Assembly (NCBI GenBank): GCA_050302275.1
Contig: JBNLAT010000001.1
Coordinates: 186,001 to 250,000, forward strand
Length of the DNA: 64,000 bases
Direction: 5' to 3'
Source: JAPHTQ01 sp050302275
GTDB lineage: Bacteria; Pseudomonadota; Gammaproteobacteria; Thiohalomonadales; Thiohalomonadaceae
Below are positions 36,592 to 46,071 of this stretch, in pieces. The position numbers and the translations under genes were made by a program. The notes below the pieces were generated by a model. The model was not told where the DNA came from, ran no database searches, and worked only from the letters and a program-made list of their open reading frames with translations. Position 1 is the first letter of the stretch. Each line of letters opens with the position of its first letter.

Positions 36592-38169
36592 ATGAAAACG
36601 TTCAGGCTTATTTTCCTTCTTCTTGTTTCGATCCCAGCAGTCCATGCCGAGACCATACATATCGGTATACTTTCGTTTCAGCCGAAGGCGGTCGCTAATC
36701 AGAAGTGGGCCGCGCTGGGACAGTATCTGCACACAAAACTTCCGGACCACCAATTCGTCATTAGTGCGGAAACCTATAGTGAACTGAACGAATCGATCCT
36801 CACGCACAAATTCGACTTTGTCCTGACCAATCCGGGGCACTACATCATCACTCGCGACAAACACCTGCTCAGTCAGGCAACCGCGTCTTTGCTCAACTAT
36901 GTCGAAGGCAAACCCAGCCCGTTTTTTGGCGGGGTGATTTTTACCCTATCATCGAAACAGAGTGTGATGTCACTGCACGATCTCGCCAGCAGCACCATCG
37001 CCTCACCCGCAGACGAATCTCTGGGCGGTTATCAAATGCAGGCCTATGAACTGCAACAAATGGGAACCAATACCGCAAAGCTCCGTATGCACTGGACCGG
37101 GATGCCGCACGACAAGGTGGTACGCGCGGTGCTGAACAACGAGGCGGATGTGGGATTTGTCCGTACCGGGGTGATAGAACGCATGGTCGCCAGCGGGGTT
37201 ATCCGCAGGGAGCAGATACGCATCCTCAATCCCAAGACCTATCCCAATTTCAGCCAGCTGATATCGACGCCACTCTATCCGGAATGGGCCTTCGTCCCCT
37301 CACTGGGAATCGATCGCGAGTTGGTCAGACAGGTTACGCTGGCGCTGCTGGATATCGCTTCTGACAAAACCGTTACCACCAGGTTGGGTATCGCCGGTTT
37401 CGATGCCACTTACGACTACAGCGGTGTACGCAATGTACTCATGACCCTGGCGCTGCCGCCCTATGACAGCGTCAAATCGGTGGTGATTGCCAACACCTGG
37501 CGCGATAACAAACTGGCTATCCTTATCCTGATTACCTCCATCGTTACGCTGATTCTGCTGGTGCTGTTACTCGTTTTCGGTTACCAGAAAAACCGCCGAC
37601 TCTCTTCACAACTGGAAACGCTGTCGATCACCGACCCACTAACCGGGGTACACAACCGCCGCTATTTCGATGAGCAACTGCGTAAACAGGTCAGTGTGTC
37701 TGCTCGACACGACTCATCACTATCGCTGATCATTCTCGACATCGATCACTTCAAGCGAATCAACGATGACTTTGGTCACCAGACCGGCGATCACATCCTG
37801 ACCGATGTTGCGAGTATGCTGGAAGGGATGATGCGTCGTTCTGATTTTCTGGCCCGCTACGGCGGCGAAGAGTTCGCCATCATTTCCATCGGCAGTCCGC
37901 TCACCGACGCGGTATTAATGGCAGAACGAATTTTAAACCGTATTGAAGTGACGACCTTCGAGTACGACTCGATACCCCATCGTCTCACGATTAGTGCCGG
38001 GGTCGCTGCCTGGAAGGAGTCGATGGGCAACGATGTAGACAAGCTGATCCAGGCTGCGGACGAGGCACTGTACCGTGCCAAACATCAGGGAAGAAACAGA
38101 GTATGTGCCTGCGTCGATGCCGAGTGCGCGCAGGAAATCACGGTGAACAAACCGTCGATTTCGACCTAA
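36592..38169 (+). CDS. diguanylate cyclase with periplasmic PhnD-like sensor domain
   Basis: Inner-membrane cyclic-di-GMP synthase of 525 residues. Signal peptide 1-19 (MKTFRLIFLLLVSIPAVHA); a PhnD-like substrate-binding domain spans about 20-295 (HIGILSFQPKAVANQKWAAL; FVLTNPGHYI; VGFVRTGVIERM). A transmembrane helix is at about 305-327 and the GGDEF domain about 345-510. The active site is GGEEF in ARYGGEEFAI (about 421-428), with an inhibitory-site RxxD (RRSD) just before it. The periplasmic domain probably senses a small anion or oxyanion such as phosphonate or phosphite; inference from family. The 239 bp upstream is AT-rich and holds no other gene. It converges on alr (3 bp between stops). 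Confidence 0.9.
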   Translation: MKTFRLIFLLLVSIPAVHAETIHIGILSFQPKAVANQKWAALGQYLHTKLPDHQFVISAETYSELNESILTHKFDFVLTNPGHYIITRDKHLLSQATASLLNYVEGKPSPFFGGVIFTLSSKQSVMSLHDLASSTIASPADESLGGYQMQAYELQQMGTNTAKLRMHWTGMPHDKVVRAVLNNEADVGFVRTGVIERMVASGVIRREQIRILNPKTYPNFSQLISTPLYPEWAFVPSLGIDRELVRQVTLALLDIASDKTVTTRLGIAGFDATYDYSGVRNVLMTLALPPYDSVKSVVIANTWRDNKLAILILITSIVTLILLVLLLVFGYQKNRRLSSQLETLSITDPLTGVHNRRYFDEQLRKQVSVSARHDSSLSLIILDIDHFKRINDDFGHQTGDHILTDVASMLEGMMRRSDFLARYGGEEFAIISIGSPLTDAVLMAERILNRIEVTTFEYDSIPHRLTISAGVAAWKESMGNDVDKLIQAADEALYRAKHQGRNRVCACVDAECAQEITVNKPSIST

Positions 38170-38172
38170 ACG

Positions 38173-39246
38173 CTATCCCTTTTCCAGACAACGCACCCTT
38201 GAGGTCACACCGCAGAACAGTTCGTAGGCAATAGTACCCGCAGACTCAGCCACTGCCTCGGCAGGTAGCCCTTCTCCCCACAACACCACCGAATCACCGA
38301 CACGGGCATCGGGCTGGTCACGTAGATCCACGGTAATCATATCCATCGATACCCGGCCGATCAGCGGCACGATACGATCATTGACCAGTACCGGGGTGCC
38401 GCTTGGTGCATGGCGTGGATAGCCATCGCCATAGCCCACCGCCACCACACCGACGGGCATGGTCTCGGAGCAGCGCCAGGTGGCACCATAACCGATGGCC
38501 TCACCCTGTTGGTGCTGTTCGATGGCGATCAGTTGTGAACTAAAGGTCATTACCGGACGCAGATTGTGTTCCGCCGCACGGCCGCCAATGAAAGGGGAAA
38601 CCCCATAAAGCATAATCCCGGGGCGGACGATATCGCCTCGGCTCTCTTCCCATCCGAGTATGCCCGCCGAGTTGGCGATACTCTTCTCGCCGCCGAGTTC
38701 ACGGGTCGTCTCGGCAAACACGGCCAGTTGCTTTCGAGTCGCATCGCTCTGCAGATCATCGGCACAGGCCAGATGGGTGAGTTGACCGAGCGGTGTCACC
38801 GATGCCATCCCCTGCAGTCGCTGCCACCAGGCTGCGACCTGCTCAGGGGGAAAACCGAGGCGATGCATCCCGCTATCCACTTTCAACCAGACGCGGATCG
38901 GGCTGGTAAAAGTTGCCTGCGCCAGTGCCTCGATCTGCCAAGGCTGGTGCAACACCAGATCGATACGATGTTCATCGATAAGGGGAAACTCGTCGACGTG
39001 AAAGAAACCTTCCAGCAGGGTGATCGGCGCCTCAATACCGGCCTTGCGGAGCTGTAGTGCTTCTTCGATGGCAGCGACACCGAAACCATCGGCATCGTTC
39101 AGGGTATGCGCGACGCGGGCAAGACCATGCCCATAGGCATCCGCTTTCACCGCGGCGATGACCTTGCAGCCTGGGGCAAACTGACGCACCTGTTGCAGGT
39201 TATGGCGCAGTGCAGTCAGGTCGATCAGGACCTGGGTGGGACGCAT
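38173..39246 (-). CDS. alr: alanine racemase
   Basis: PLP enzyme that converts L- to D-alanine for peptidoglycan. It has 357 residues. The PLP lysine is in VIAAVKADAYGHG (about 35), the catalytic tyrosine in GEAIGYGATWR (about 250-255), and the C-terminal barrel contains VGYGDGYPR and MDMITVDL. The ATG overlaps the end of dnaB (TGATG), indicating coupled translation. alr downstream of dnaB is standard in this group. Confidence 0.97.
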   Translation of the reverse strand: MRPTQVLIDLTALRHNLQQVRQFAPGCKVIAAVKADAYGHGLARVAHTLNDADGFGVAAIEEALQLRKAGIEAPITLLEGFFHVDEFPLIDEHRIDLVLHQPWQIEALAQATFTSPIRVWLKVDSGMHRLGFPPEQVAAWWQRLQGMASVTPLGQLTHLACADDLQSDATRKQLAVFAETTRELGGEKSIANSAGILGWEESRGDIVRPGIMLYGVSPFIGGRAAEHNLRPVMTFSSQLIAIEQHQQGEAIGYGATWRCSETMPVGVVAVGYGDGYPRHAPSGTPVLVNDRIVPLIGRVSMDMITVDLRDQPDARVGDSVVLWGEGLPAEAVAESAGTIAYELFCGVTSRVRCLEKG

Positions 39247-40649
39247 CAGTAATCCTCACCGCCGCCGTATGAGGGATTGTGGGCAAGATTTTCGAAACGG
39301 GTGAACTGCCCAAGGAAGGCCAGACGGGTGGTGCCGATAGGTCCATTACGCTGCTTACCGATAATGATCTCGGCGGTACCTTTATCAGCACTATCCTCGT
39401 TATAGACCTCATCGCGGTAGATGAAGATGATCACGTCCGCGTCCTGCTCGATCGCACCCGACTCACGCAGATCCGACATCACCGGGCGCTTGTTCGGGCG
39501 CTGCTCCAGTGAGCGGTTGAGCTGCGACAGGGCGATGACCGGCACATTCAACTCTTTTGCCAGGCCCTTCAGTGAACGGGAAATCTCGGAGATTTCAGTG
39601 GCCCGGTTCTCCTTGGAGGAACCCGGCGAACCCTGCATTAGCTGCAGGTAGTCGATGACGATCATGCCCAGACCATGTTCTCTCGCCAGACGGCGGGCAC
39701 GGGAGCGCAGCTCGGTCGGCGTCAGGCCCGGGGTGTCATCAATATACATCGGTGCTTCGGAAAGGATACCCACCGCGGAGGTCAGGCGGGGCCAGTCGTC
39801 GTCGGCCAGCTTGCCGGTACGCAGCTTGTGCTGATCGATGCGCCCCAGCGAGGAGATCATACGCATTGCCAGCTGCTCGCCAGGCATCTCCATGGAGAAA
39901 ACAGCCACCGGCTGCTGCGCCTTAATCGCCGCGTTCTCGGCAAGGTTCATGGCGAAGGTGGTTTTACCCATGGAGGGACGACCGGCAACGATGACCAAAT
40001 CGGAACGCTGCAGGCCCGAGGTCTTCTCGTCGAAATCATCAAAACCGGAGGAAATCCCGGTGATCGGGTTGTCCTGGGTAAACAGGTAGTCGATCCGCTC
40101 CACTGCCTGGGTTAGCAGCTCTTTCATCCCGACAAAACCGCGCTTGCCGCGATTACCCTGCTCGGCGATCTGGAATACCCGTCGCTCGGCGTCATCCAGC
40201 AGTTCACTGACGTTACGACCATCCGGGTGGAAGGCGTTGTCGGCAACCTCGTTGGCTACCTTGATCAGCTGACGCAGTACGGAACGCTCGCGGACGATAC
40301 CCGCATAGGATTTGATATTGGCGGCGCTGGGGGTATTGCCGGCTAGGGCACCGAGGTAGTTGATCCCGCCGACATTCTCCAGCTCGCCCTTCTTGTCCAG
40401 CCGTTCGGCCAGGGTTACCACATCGAAGGGGGCGCTATCCGCCGCCAGATGGGCGATAGCAGAGAAGATCAAACGGTGGTCGCGGCGGTAGAAATCTTCT
40501 TCAGTAACGATGTCGCTGACCCGGTCCCAGGCAGCGTTGTCGAGCATCAGGCCGCCCAGCAGCGACTGCTCCGCCTCAATCGAATGGGGCGGAACCTTGA
40601 GGGCCTCGGTGGCCGCATCTCGGTTGAGTGGAACCAGGGTTTCCGGCAT
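39246..40649 (-). CDS. dnaB: replicative DNA helicase DnaB
   Basis: Hexameric 5'-3' helicase of the replication fork. It has 467 residues and no intein. N-terminal DnaG-interacting domain about 15-120 (PPHSIEAEQSLLGGLMLD). RecA-like motor with Walker A VAGRPSMGKTTFAMN (about 210-224), Walker B GMIVIDYLQLM, and SRSLKGLAKELNVPVIALSQ-type motif III with the following arginine finger region. Downstream of rplI, separated by an intrinsic terminator. Confidence 0.98.
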   Translation of the reverse strand: MPETLVPLNRDAATEALKVPPHSIEAEQSLLGGLMLDNAAWDRVSDIVTEEDFYRRDHRLIFSAIAHLAADSAPFDVVTLAERLDKKGELENVGGINYLGALAGNTPSAANIKSYAGIVRERSVLRQLIKVANEVADNAFHPDGRNVSELLDDAERRVFQIAEQGNRGKRGFVGMKELLTQAVERIDYLFTQDNPITGISSGFDDFDEKTSGLQRSDLVIVAGRPSMGKTTFAMNLAENAAIKAQQPVAVFSMEMPGEQLAMRMISSLGRIDQHKLRTGKLADDDWPRLTSAVGILSEAPMYIDDTPGLTPTELRSRARRLAREHGLGMIVIDYLQLMQGSPGSSKENRATEISEISRSLKGLAKELNVPVIALSQLNRSLEQRPNKRPVMSDLRESGAIEQDADVIIFIYRDEVYNEDSADKGTAEIIIGKQRNGPIGTTRLAFLGQFTRFENLAHNPSYGGGEDY

Positions 40650-40726
40650 TTTCAGCCTCTGTTATCGCCCGCGCACGGAGAGTTAGAGAATGCCGAACAG
40701 GGCGGTCGCTGTAAAGCGTAGAGATC

Positions 40727-40761
40727 AAAAAACCGCACCACCGTAAGCGGTGGCGCGGTTT
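40727..40761 (-). terminator. intrinsic terminator after rplI
   Basis: On the minus strand AAACCGC-GCCACCGC pairs with GGTGG-TGCGGTTT (40730-40761), followed by a T run. It closes the rpsF-rpsR-(DUF2232)-rplI operon 10 bp past the rplI stop. Confidence 0.88.
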
Positions 40762-40770
40762 CAATACGAC

Positions 40771-41220
40771 CTACTCGGCTACGACGGTTACCTTAACGGT
40801 CTGTTCAACGTCGTTGTGCAGCTGCACCATCAGGTCATATTCACCAATCGCGCGAATCGGACCTTCCGGCAGCTTCACTTCGCTCTTGGCCACTTCCACG
40901 CCACCGGCGCAGATGGCATCGGCAATATCGGCAGCGGTGACAGAACCGAACAGCTTGCCTTCTTCGCCTGCATTGGCAGCGATACTCACGCCACCCAGAG
41001 CGGCCAGCTTCTCGGCACGGGCCTGGGCCTCTGCGATCTGCTCGGCGACCTTGGCTTCCAGCTCGGCACGACGCTCTTCGAACTTGGCAACGTTATCTTT
41101 GGTTGCCATAACCGCTTTGCCCTTGGGCAGCAGGAAGTTACGTGCATAGCCCGATTTCACCTTGACCTGGTCACCCAGGTTGCCCAGGTTAATTACCTTT
41201 TCCAGCAAAATTACGTCCAT
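40771..41220 (-). CDS. rplI: 50S ribosomal protein L9
   Basis: Large-subunit protein at the L1 stalk base. It has 149 residues, identical in length to E. coli L9: MDVILLEKVINLGNLGDQV, KVKSGYARNFLLPKGKAV, a long connecting helix and a C-terminal domain with GKLFGSVTAADIADA. The ATG at 41220 is used; an upstream opening adds MGT only. Last gene of the rpsF operon. Confidence 0.98.
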   Translation of the reverse strand: MDVILLEKVINLGNLGDQVKVKSGYARNFLLPKGKAVMATKDNVAKFEERRAELEAKVAEQIAEAQARAEKLAALGGVSIAANAGEEGKLFGSVTAADIADAICAGGVEVAKSEVKLPEGPIRAIGEYDLMVQLHNDVEQTVKVTVVAE

Positions 41221-41276
41221 CGTTCCCACCTCGTTTACTTTATCTCTGTAGTAACCGCGACCGCTGCCGCAGCTAC

Positions 41277-42197
41277 CTAATCGTTATCGACCCCGGCCTT
41301 TCTGGCAAAGAGTCGGCGAAAATCAAACCAGTTATCCATTGCGCCAATGAAACCCAGCAGCAACAGCATGTGTCCGTTAGCGACCACCAGCAGCAGGTAG
41401 AGCGCTACCAGCCAGCCACCGTCCATCCCGCGCGAGCGGACCAGGGCATGGGCCACTGCCAGCGCCTGCACAACAAAGGGCACCAGCAATACCACGAAGA
41501 TGTCCTGAAACAACAGGCCACCGACACCGAAGGCAAACAGCAGCAACACTGCCATGAAGCCCGCGGTCAGGGTGCGTCCCAGACGCAGGACGCGAAACTC
41601 TTCGCCAAAACCGCCCGGGTTGTAGAGCATCGCCTGCCACCAGCGTCCTAGAAACAGACTGCCGATCAGGCTGGCACTCAACGCGGCGGCGACACCGCCG
41701 GTCATCAGGCTGGCAATCAGCTTCAGGTTTTGCAGAAACAGCATCCGCTCCGCCTCGCTCAGCTGGCCGATGCTGCTCTTCAGCGCATCCTGCAGCACAC
41801 CGTGCCACCACTGGGTCGGGTCATCGCTCCCCAGATGGAAAGCCAGCACCGTCATCACCCCAAACAGGGAAGCCAGCAGCAGGCTGCGTACTTCACTGGC
41901 GGTACGCCTCAGGCTCACCGCCATGCCCCACAACGGGAGCCAGAAGGTAACGCCTATCAGCAGACCAGCCAGGGAGTTGCCGATCAACACCGTACCCAGC
42001 AGGCCGGTGGCAACCACCGCCCCGAGGATCAGCAGCAAACCTTGCCGCCATCCCATGCGCAGGGTGACCAGCGCCAGCGCCGCACCACCCAGATATCCCA
42101 GCGGCGGCAGGATCAGCGACAACAGCGCCGATACCGCCACCACCAGTACCGCCTGCAACGGCCCCTTGGCAACATATGCCGCGAGGAAACGCATCAT
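41277..42197 (-). CDS. DUF2232-type polytopic membrane protein
   Basis: Inner-membrane protein of 306 residues with roughly eight hydrophobic helices (for example AVLVVAVSALLSLILPPLGY, AVLLLFAFGVGGLLFQDIFV and MLLLLGFIGAMDNWFDF). It sits between rpsR and rplI, where YybS/DUF2232-like membrane proteins are found in many non-enteric bacteria; the final GFIGAMDNWFDFRRL matches that family's ending. No enzymatic motif is visible and its molecular role is unknown. The gap to rpsR is 23 bp, so it is co-transcribed with ribosomal protein genes. Confidence 0.82.
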   Translation of the reverse strand: MMRFLAAYVAKGPLQAVLVVAVSALLSLILPPLGYLGGAALALVTLRMGWRQGLLLILGAVVATGLLGTVLIGNSLAGLLIGVTFWLPLWGMAVSLRRTASEVRSLLLASLFGVMTVLAFHLGSDDPTQWWHGVLQDALKSSIGQLSEAERMLFLQNLKLIASLMTGGVAAALSASLIGSLFLGRWWQAMLYNPGGFGEEFRVLRLGRTLTAGFMAVLLLFAFGVGGLLFQDIFVVLLVPFVVQALAVAHALVRSRGMDGGWLVALYLLLVVANGHMLLLLGFIGAMDNWFDFRRLFARKAGVDND

Positions 42198-42220
42198 ACT
42201 ACTGCAGGCGACGATTCCCC

Positions 42221-42445
42221 TTAGTGGGAATCGGAGTAAGGCAGCAGGGCCAGGTAACGGGCGCGCTTGATCGCGGTGGCGAGCTGACGCTGGTACTTGG
42301 CGCTGGTACCGGTAATGCGGCTGGGGACAATCTTGCCGCTTTCGGTAACGTAGTTTTTCAGGGTGCCGAGATCTTTGTAATCGATCTGTTTAATGCCTTC
42401 GGCGGTAAAACGGCAGTACTTCTTACGGCGAAAGAAACGTGACAT
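42221..42445 (-). CDS. rpsR: 30S ribosomal protein S18
   Basis: Small-subunit platform protein, partner of S6. It has 74 residues: MSRFFRRKKYCRFTAEGI and VPSRITGTSAKYQRQLATAI are diagnostic. 24 bp downstream of rpsF. Unlike enterics, no priB lies between rpsF and rpsR. Confidence 0.98.
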   Translation of the reverse strand: MSRFFRRKKYCRFTAEGIKQIDYKDLGTLKNYVTESGKIVPSRITGTSAKYQRQLATAIKRARYLALLPYSDSH

Positions 42446-42469
42446 GTTCAGTTACTCCGGAATTCAGTG

Positions 42470-42880
42470 TTACTCGGCGGCCGCTTCTTCGGCCTGCTCT
42501 TCTTTGTCGCTGTCGCTGCTGTCATCGGCATCGTTGTCGACATCGTCATCGCGGCGCTCGTCCTTGCTCTTAATCAGCGGGGAGGCCTCGGTAACAGCTT
42601 CGTCCAGGGTCAGAATCAGGTTGCGGATAACCGCATCGTTGAAACGGAATGCATTCTCGAGCTCTTTCATCGCATCGATCGGGCACTCGATGTTCATCAG
42701 CACGTAGTGTGCCTTGTGAACTTTATTGATGGGGTAGGCAAGCTGGCGACGGCCCCAATCCTCCAGACGGTGGATTTTGCCGCCTGCGGTTTCAATGGTT
42801 GAGCGGTAACGCTCAATCATGGCGGGAACCTGTTCGCTCTGGTCAGGGTGGACCAGAAACACGATTTCATAGTGCTTCAC
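42470..42880 (-). CDS. rpsF: 30S ribosomal protein S6
   Basis: Platform protein that dimerises with S18. It has 136 residues: MKHYEIVFLVHPDQSEQVP, then IHRLEDWGRRQLAYPINK, ending in a highly acidic tail (DDDVDNDADDSSDSDKEEQ) longer than average; S6 tails are natural targets of RimK-type glutamylation. First gene of the operon. The leader contains a structure that could hide its ribosome-binding site (42886-42926). Confidence 0.97.
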   Translation of the reverse strand: MKHYEIVFLVHPDQSEQVPAMIERYRSTIETAGGKIHRLEDWGRRQLAYPINKVHKAHYVLMNIECPIDAMKELENAFRFNDAVIRNLILTLDEAVTEASPLIKSKDERRDDDVDNDADDSSDSDKEEQAEEAAAE

Positions 42881-42885
42881 TTAAA

Positions 42886-42926
42886 GCTCCTTATGGCTGT
42901 TAAGCCCCGAACCCAGTGTCCGGAGC
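42886..42926 (-). promoter_or_regulatory. candidate S6:S18 autoregulatory leader structure
   Basis: On the minus strand GCTCC (42922-42926) pairs with GGAGC (42886-42890), which includes the rpsF Shine-Dalgarno sequence. Within it lie CCG/CGG and a GGCT-TAAC-AGCC hairpin. S6:S18 leader elements upstream of rpsF are known in many bacteria and sequester or border the ribosome-binding site. The match to that motif is by layout and was not tested against a covariance model. Confidence 0.42.
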
Positions 42927-43024
42927 AAGGAGAAACAAATTGTATCGCCAGGCCGAAATCGACGGCAGGGCGTAAAAGACCGCGTATTCTACTGGATGAT
43001 CCAGGGGGGCGCAATTACCTTTGA

Positions 43025-43777
43025 CTAACGGGAAGCACGGTAGCGCAGGGCCTCAAAGAGAACGATGCCGGTGGCCACCGAAACGTTCAGACTCTGCACA
43101 CTGCCGTGCATCGGGATGTAAACCAGCTGGTCGCAACTCTCCCGGGTCAGGCGACGCATCCCTTTCCCCTCCGCCCCCAGCACCAGGGCCAGCGGACCGT
43201 CGAGGCGCGACTCGTAAAGGGAAACCGCCTCCTCCTCCAGCGCCGTACCAACCACCCAGACCCCGACATCCTGCAGGGTCTTGAGGGTACGTGCCAGATT
43301 GGTCACCTGGACGAAGGGCACCGCCTCGGCAGCGCCTGAGGCAACCTTGCGCACCACCGGGGTCAGACCGCAGGCACGATCCCGCGGCACGATGACCGCA
43401 TCGACCCCGGCCGCATCGGCGCTACGCAGACAGGCGCCAAGATTGTGTGGGTCGGTGACCCCGTCGAGCACCAGCAGCAGTGCCGGGTGCTGCAGTTCGA
43501 CCAGCAGTTGCTCGAGAAAACTTTCGTTGCGTTCGGCCACACCATGAACCCGAGCGGCCACCCCCTGATGGCGCGCGCCTTCGGGCAGCATCCCGTCGAG
43601 TTCCTTTTTCCCGACCCAGGTGGGAGAGACGCCCTGGTTCTGCGCCAGACGGGCAAGCTCGTTGAGTCGCTTGTCCTTACGTTTGTCATCGCAAAAGAGC
43701 TGTTCGATGTTGGCGGGGTCGCGCTTGAGCGTCGCCTCCACCGCATGCAGGCCAAAGATCAGGGTCGCGTCGCTCAC
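43025..43777 (-). CDS. rlmB: 23S rRNA (guanosine-2'-O-)-methyltransferase RlmB
   Basis: SpoU-family SPOUT enzyme that methylates G2251 of 23S rRNA. It has 250 residues. The N-terminal substrate-binding domain begins FGLHAVEATLKRDP. The SpoU motifs are VTDPHNLGACLRSADAAGV (about 112-130), LALVLGAEGKGMRRLT and VQSLNVSVATGI. The GTG start at 43777 overlaps the rnr stop by 4 bp (GTGA), so translation is coupled to rnr, as in the conserved rnr-rlmB order. Confidence 0.97.
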   Translation of the reverse strand: MSDATLIFGLHAVEATLKRDPANIEQLFCDDKRKDKRLNELARLAQNQGVSPTWVGKKELDGMLPEGARHQGVAARVHGVAERNESFLEQLLVELQHPALLLVLDGVTDPHNLGACLRSADAAGVDAVIVPRDRACGLTPVVRKVASGAAEAVPFVQVTNLARTLKTLQDVGVWVVGTALEEEAVSLYESRLDGPLALVLGAEGKGMRRLTRESCDQLVYIPMHGSVQSLNVSVATGIVLFEALRYRASR

Positions 43778-46071
43778 CGGGATTTGCTCTTGCCGCCCTT
43801 GCTCTGGTATTTGCCCTTGGCACCGGATTTAGCTTTAGGCTTGGCCTTGCGCTTGGCTTTCTTCTTCGGCTTCTCTTCAATCGCTTCGACCCGCTCGTCA
43901 TCTTCGGTCAACAAATCGAAGTCGATCTTGCGCTCATCCAGATCGACCCGCGCCACCTGCACCCTCACCTTGTCACCGAGACGATAGATCTTGCGGGTAC
44001 GGTCACCCACCATGCGATGATGGCTGGGATCGAACTGGAAGTAATCGTCGCCCAGGCCAGTAACATGGATCAGTCCCTCGACATAGATATCGCACAGTTC
44101 GACGAAGATACCGAAGCCGGTGACGCTGCTGATGATACCGTCGAAATCATCACCCACCTTATCCATCATGTATTCGCACTTGAGCCAGTCCATCGCATCA
44201 CGGGTGGCATCGTCGGCACGGCGCTCGGTCATCGAACAGTGTTCGCCCAGCACCAGCATGTCGTCTATGCCATAGCGGAAGGTCTCGGCTGGCTGGCCGG
44301 AGAGAATGTGGCGAATGGCGCGATGCACCAGCAGGTCGGGGTAACGGCGAATCGGTGAGGTGAAGTGGGTGTAAGCCTTATAGGAAAGGCCGAAATGCCC
44401 CAGATTGTCCGGGCTATAGACCGCCTGGTTCATGCTGCGCAGCATCACCGTCTGGATCAGGTGCGCATCGTCACGGCCCTGAATCTTATGCATCAGCTCG
44501 GCGTAGTCGGCCGCCTCTGGGGCATCCCCACCCTTGAGCGAGAGACCCAGCTCACCGAGGAATTCACGCAACGCAGTCAGCTTCTCCGCCTTGGGCTTGT
44601 CATGCACCCGGTAGAGAATCGGGATCTCGTGGCTTTGCAGGTATTCAGCTGTGGCCACATTGGCCATCAACATGCACTCCTCGATCAGCTTGTGTGCATC
44701 GTTGCGCACCACCGGCACGATCTGCTCAATCTTCTTGTCTTCACCGAAAACGATGCGCGTTTCCGTGGTATCGAAATCAATCGCTCCGCGCTTCTGGCGC
44801 TCGCCCTGCAATACTTTGAACAGGCTGTAGAGATTTTCCAGGTGCGGCAGTACCTTGCTGTACTGTTTGCGCAAGGGCTGGTCACCATCCACCAGCATCG
44901 CCGCCACCTTGGTATAGGTAAGCCGGGCATGGGAGCGCATCACCGCCGGGTAGAAGCTGTAATCCTCCAGTTTGCCGCGGGCGCTGATCTGCATATCACA
45001 GACCATGCAAAGACGATCCACGTCGGGATTGATGGAACAGAGACCGTTGGAAAGCTCCTCCGGCAACATCGGAATCACCCGACCGGGGAAATAGACCGAG
45101 TTACCGCGCAGATGCGCTTCCACATCAAGGGCCGTGCCCGGGGTGACGTAGTGGGAGACATCGGCAATCGCCACCACCAGCCTCCAACCGTCGCTCTGCG
45201 GTTCGCAGAACACCGCGTCGTCGAAATCCATCGAGTCTTCGCCGTCGATGGTCACCAGCGGTGTCTGGCGTAGATCGGTACGCCCCTGCTTGGCCGACTC
45301 GGGTACCTCGGTGGGCAACCCTTCGCACTCGGCCTCGACCATCGGTGACCAGACCTGAGGCAGGTCGTGGCTGCGGATCGCCACATCGATCTCCATCCCC
45401 GGCGCCATGTGGTCACCGAGGATCTCGATCACCCGGCCCACCGCCTGACGACGTTGGGTGGGATATTCACGGATCTCGACCACCACCAGTTGACCATCCT
45501 CGGCACCGTAGGTCTGATCGGCGGGTACCAGAATGTCCTGGTTGATGCGTTTGTTGTCAGCGACGACAAAGCCGACCCCCTTGTCGAAGTAGTAACGTCC
45601 GGCAACATTGACGTTAGCATGCTCAAGCACTTCGACGATGGCGCCTTCGCGGCGGCCGCGGCGATCAACACCGGAAACCCGCGCCAGCACCCGGTCGCCA
45701 TGCAGGCATGAATGCATCTCGCGGGCGGAGAGAAACAGATCGTCGCCCCCCTCGTCGGGCGCGAGAAAGCCGAAACCGTCCGGGTGACCGATCACCCGTC
45801 CGCGGATCAGCTGCATCTTGCTCACCAGGCCATAGCCACCACGACGATTGAAGATAATCTGGCCGTCACGCTCCATCGCACGCAGGCGGCGGCGCAATGC
45901 CTCCAGTTGCTCCTCTTCTTCGATACCGAGCAAGGCGGCGATCTGGGTACGGTTAAGCGGCTGGCCGGAATCATCCAGCAATTGCATGATGAATTCGCGG
46001 CTGGGAATGGGGTTTTCGTATTTTTGCGCTTCGCGCTGCTGGAAGGGGTCCTTCCGGGGTTTTCGTGACAT
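43774..46071 (-). CDS. rnr: ribonuclease R
   Basis: Processive 3'-5' exoribonuclease that degrades structured RNA and helps tmRNA-linked quality control. It has 765 residues: winged helix (about 20-85), two cold-shock domains, RNB catalytic domain (about 260-590) with the metal-binding GEDSMDFDDAVF and HLRGNSVYFPGRVIPMLPEE, an S1 domain (about 640-725; ISSVTGFGIFVELCDIYVEG) and a Lys-rich tail (KPKKKAKRKAKPKAKSG). The preceding 150 bp carry the tRNA-Leu gene on the opposite strand. Confidence 0.97.
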   Translation of the reverse strand: MSRKPRKDPFQQREAQKYENPIPSREFIMQLLDDSGQPLNRTQIAALLGIEEEEQLEALRRRLRAMERDGQIIFNRRGGYGLVSKMQLIRGRVIGHPDGFGFLAPDEGGDDLFLSAREMHSCLHGDRVLARVSGVDRRGRREGAIVEVLEHANVNVAGRYYFDKGVGFVVADNKRINQDILVPADQTYGAEDGQLVVVEIREYPTQRRQAVGRVIEILGDHMAPGMEIDVAIRSHDLPQVWSPMVEAECEGLPTEVPESAKQGRTDLRQTPLVTIDGEDSMDFDDAVFCEPQSDGWRLVVAIADVSHYVTPGTALDVEAHLRGNSVYFPGRVIPMLPEELSNGLCSINPDVDRLCMVCDMQISARGKLEDYSFYPAVMRSHARLTYTKVAAMLVDGDQPLRKQYSKVLPHLENLYSLFKVLQGERQKRGAIDFDTTETRIVFGEDKKIEQIVPVVRNDAHKLIEECMLMANVATAEYLQSHEIPILYRVHDKPKAEKLTALREFLGELGLSLKGGDAPEAADYAELMHKIQGRDDAHLIQTVMLRSMNQAVYSPDNLGHFGLSYKAYTHFTSPIRRYPDLLVHRAIRHILSGQPAETFRYGIDDMLVLGEHCSMTERRADDATRDAMDWLKCEYMMDKVGDDFDGIISSVTGFGIFVELCDIYVEGLIHVTGLGDDYFQFDPSHHRMVGDRTRKIYRLGDKVRVQVARVDLDERKIDFDLLTEDDERVEAIEEKPKKKAKRKAKPKAKSGAKGKYQSKGGKSKSR

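Noticed and set aside
36397..36864. Minus-strand frame overlapping the start of the PhnD-GGDEF gene
   Set aside because: It overlaps the signal peptide and binding domain of a confident gene on the other strand and has no family resemblance.
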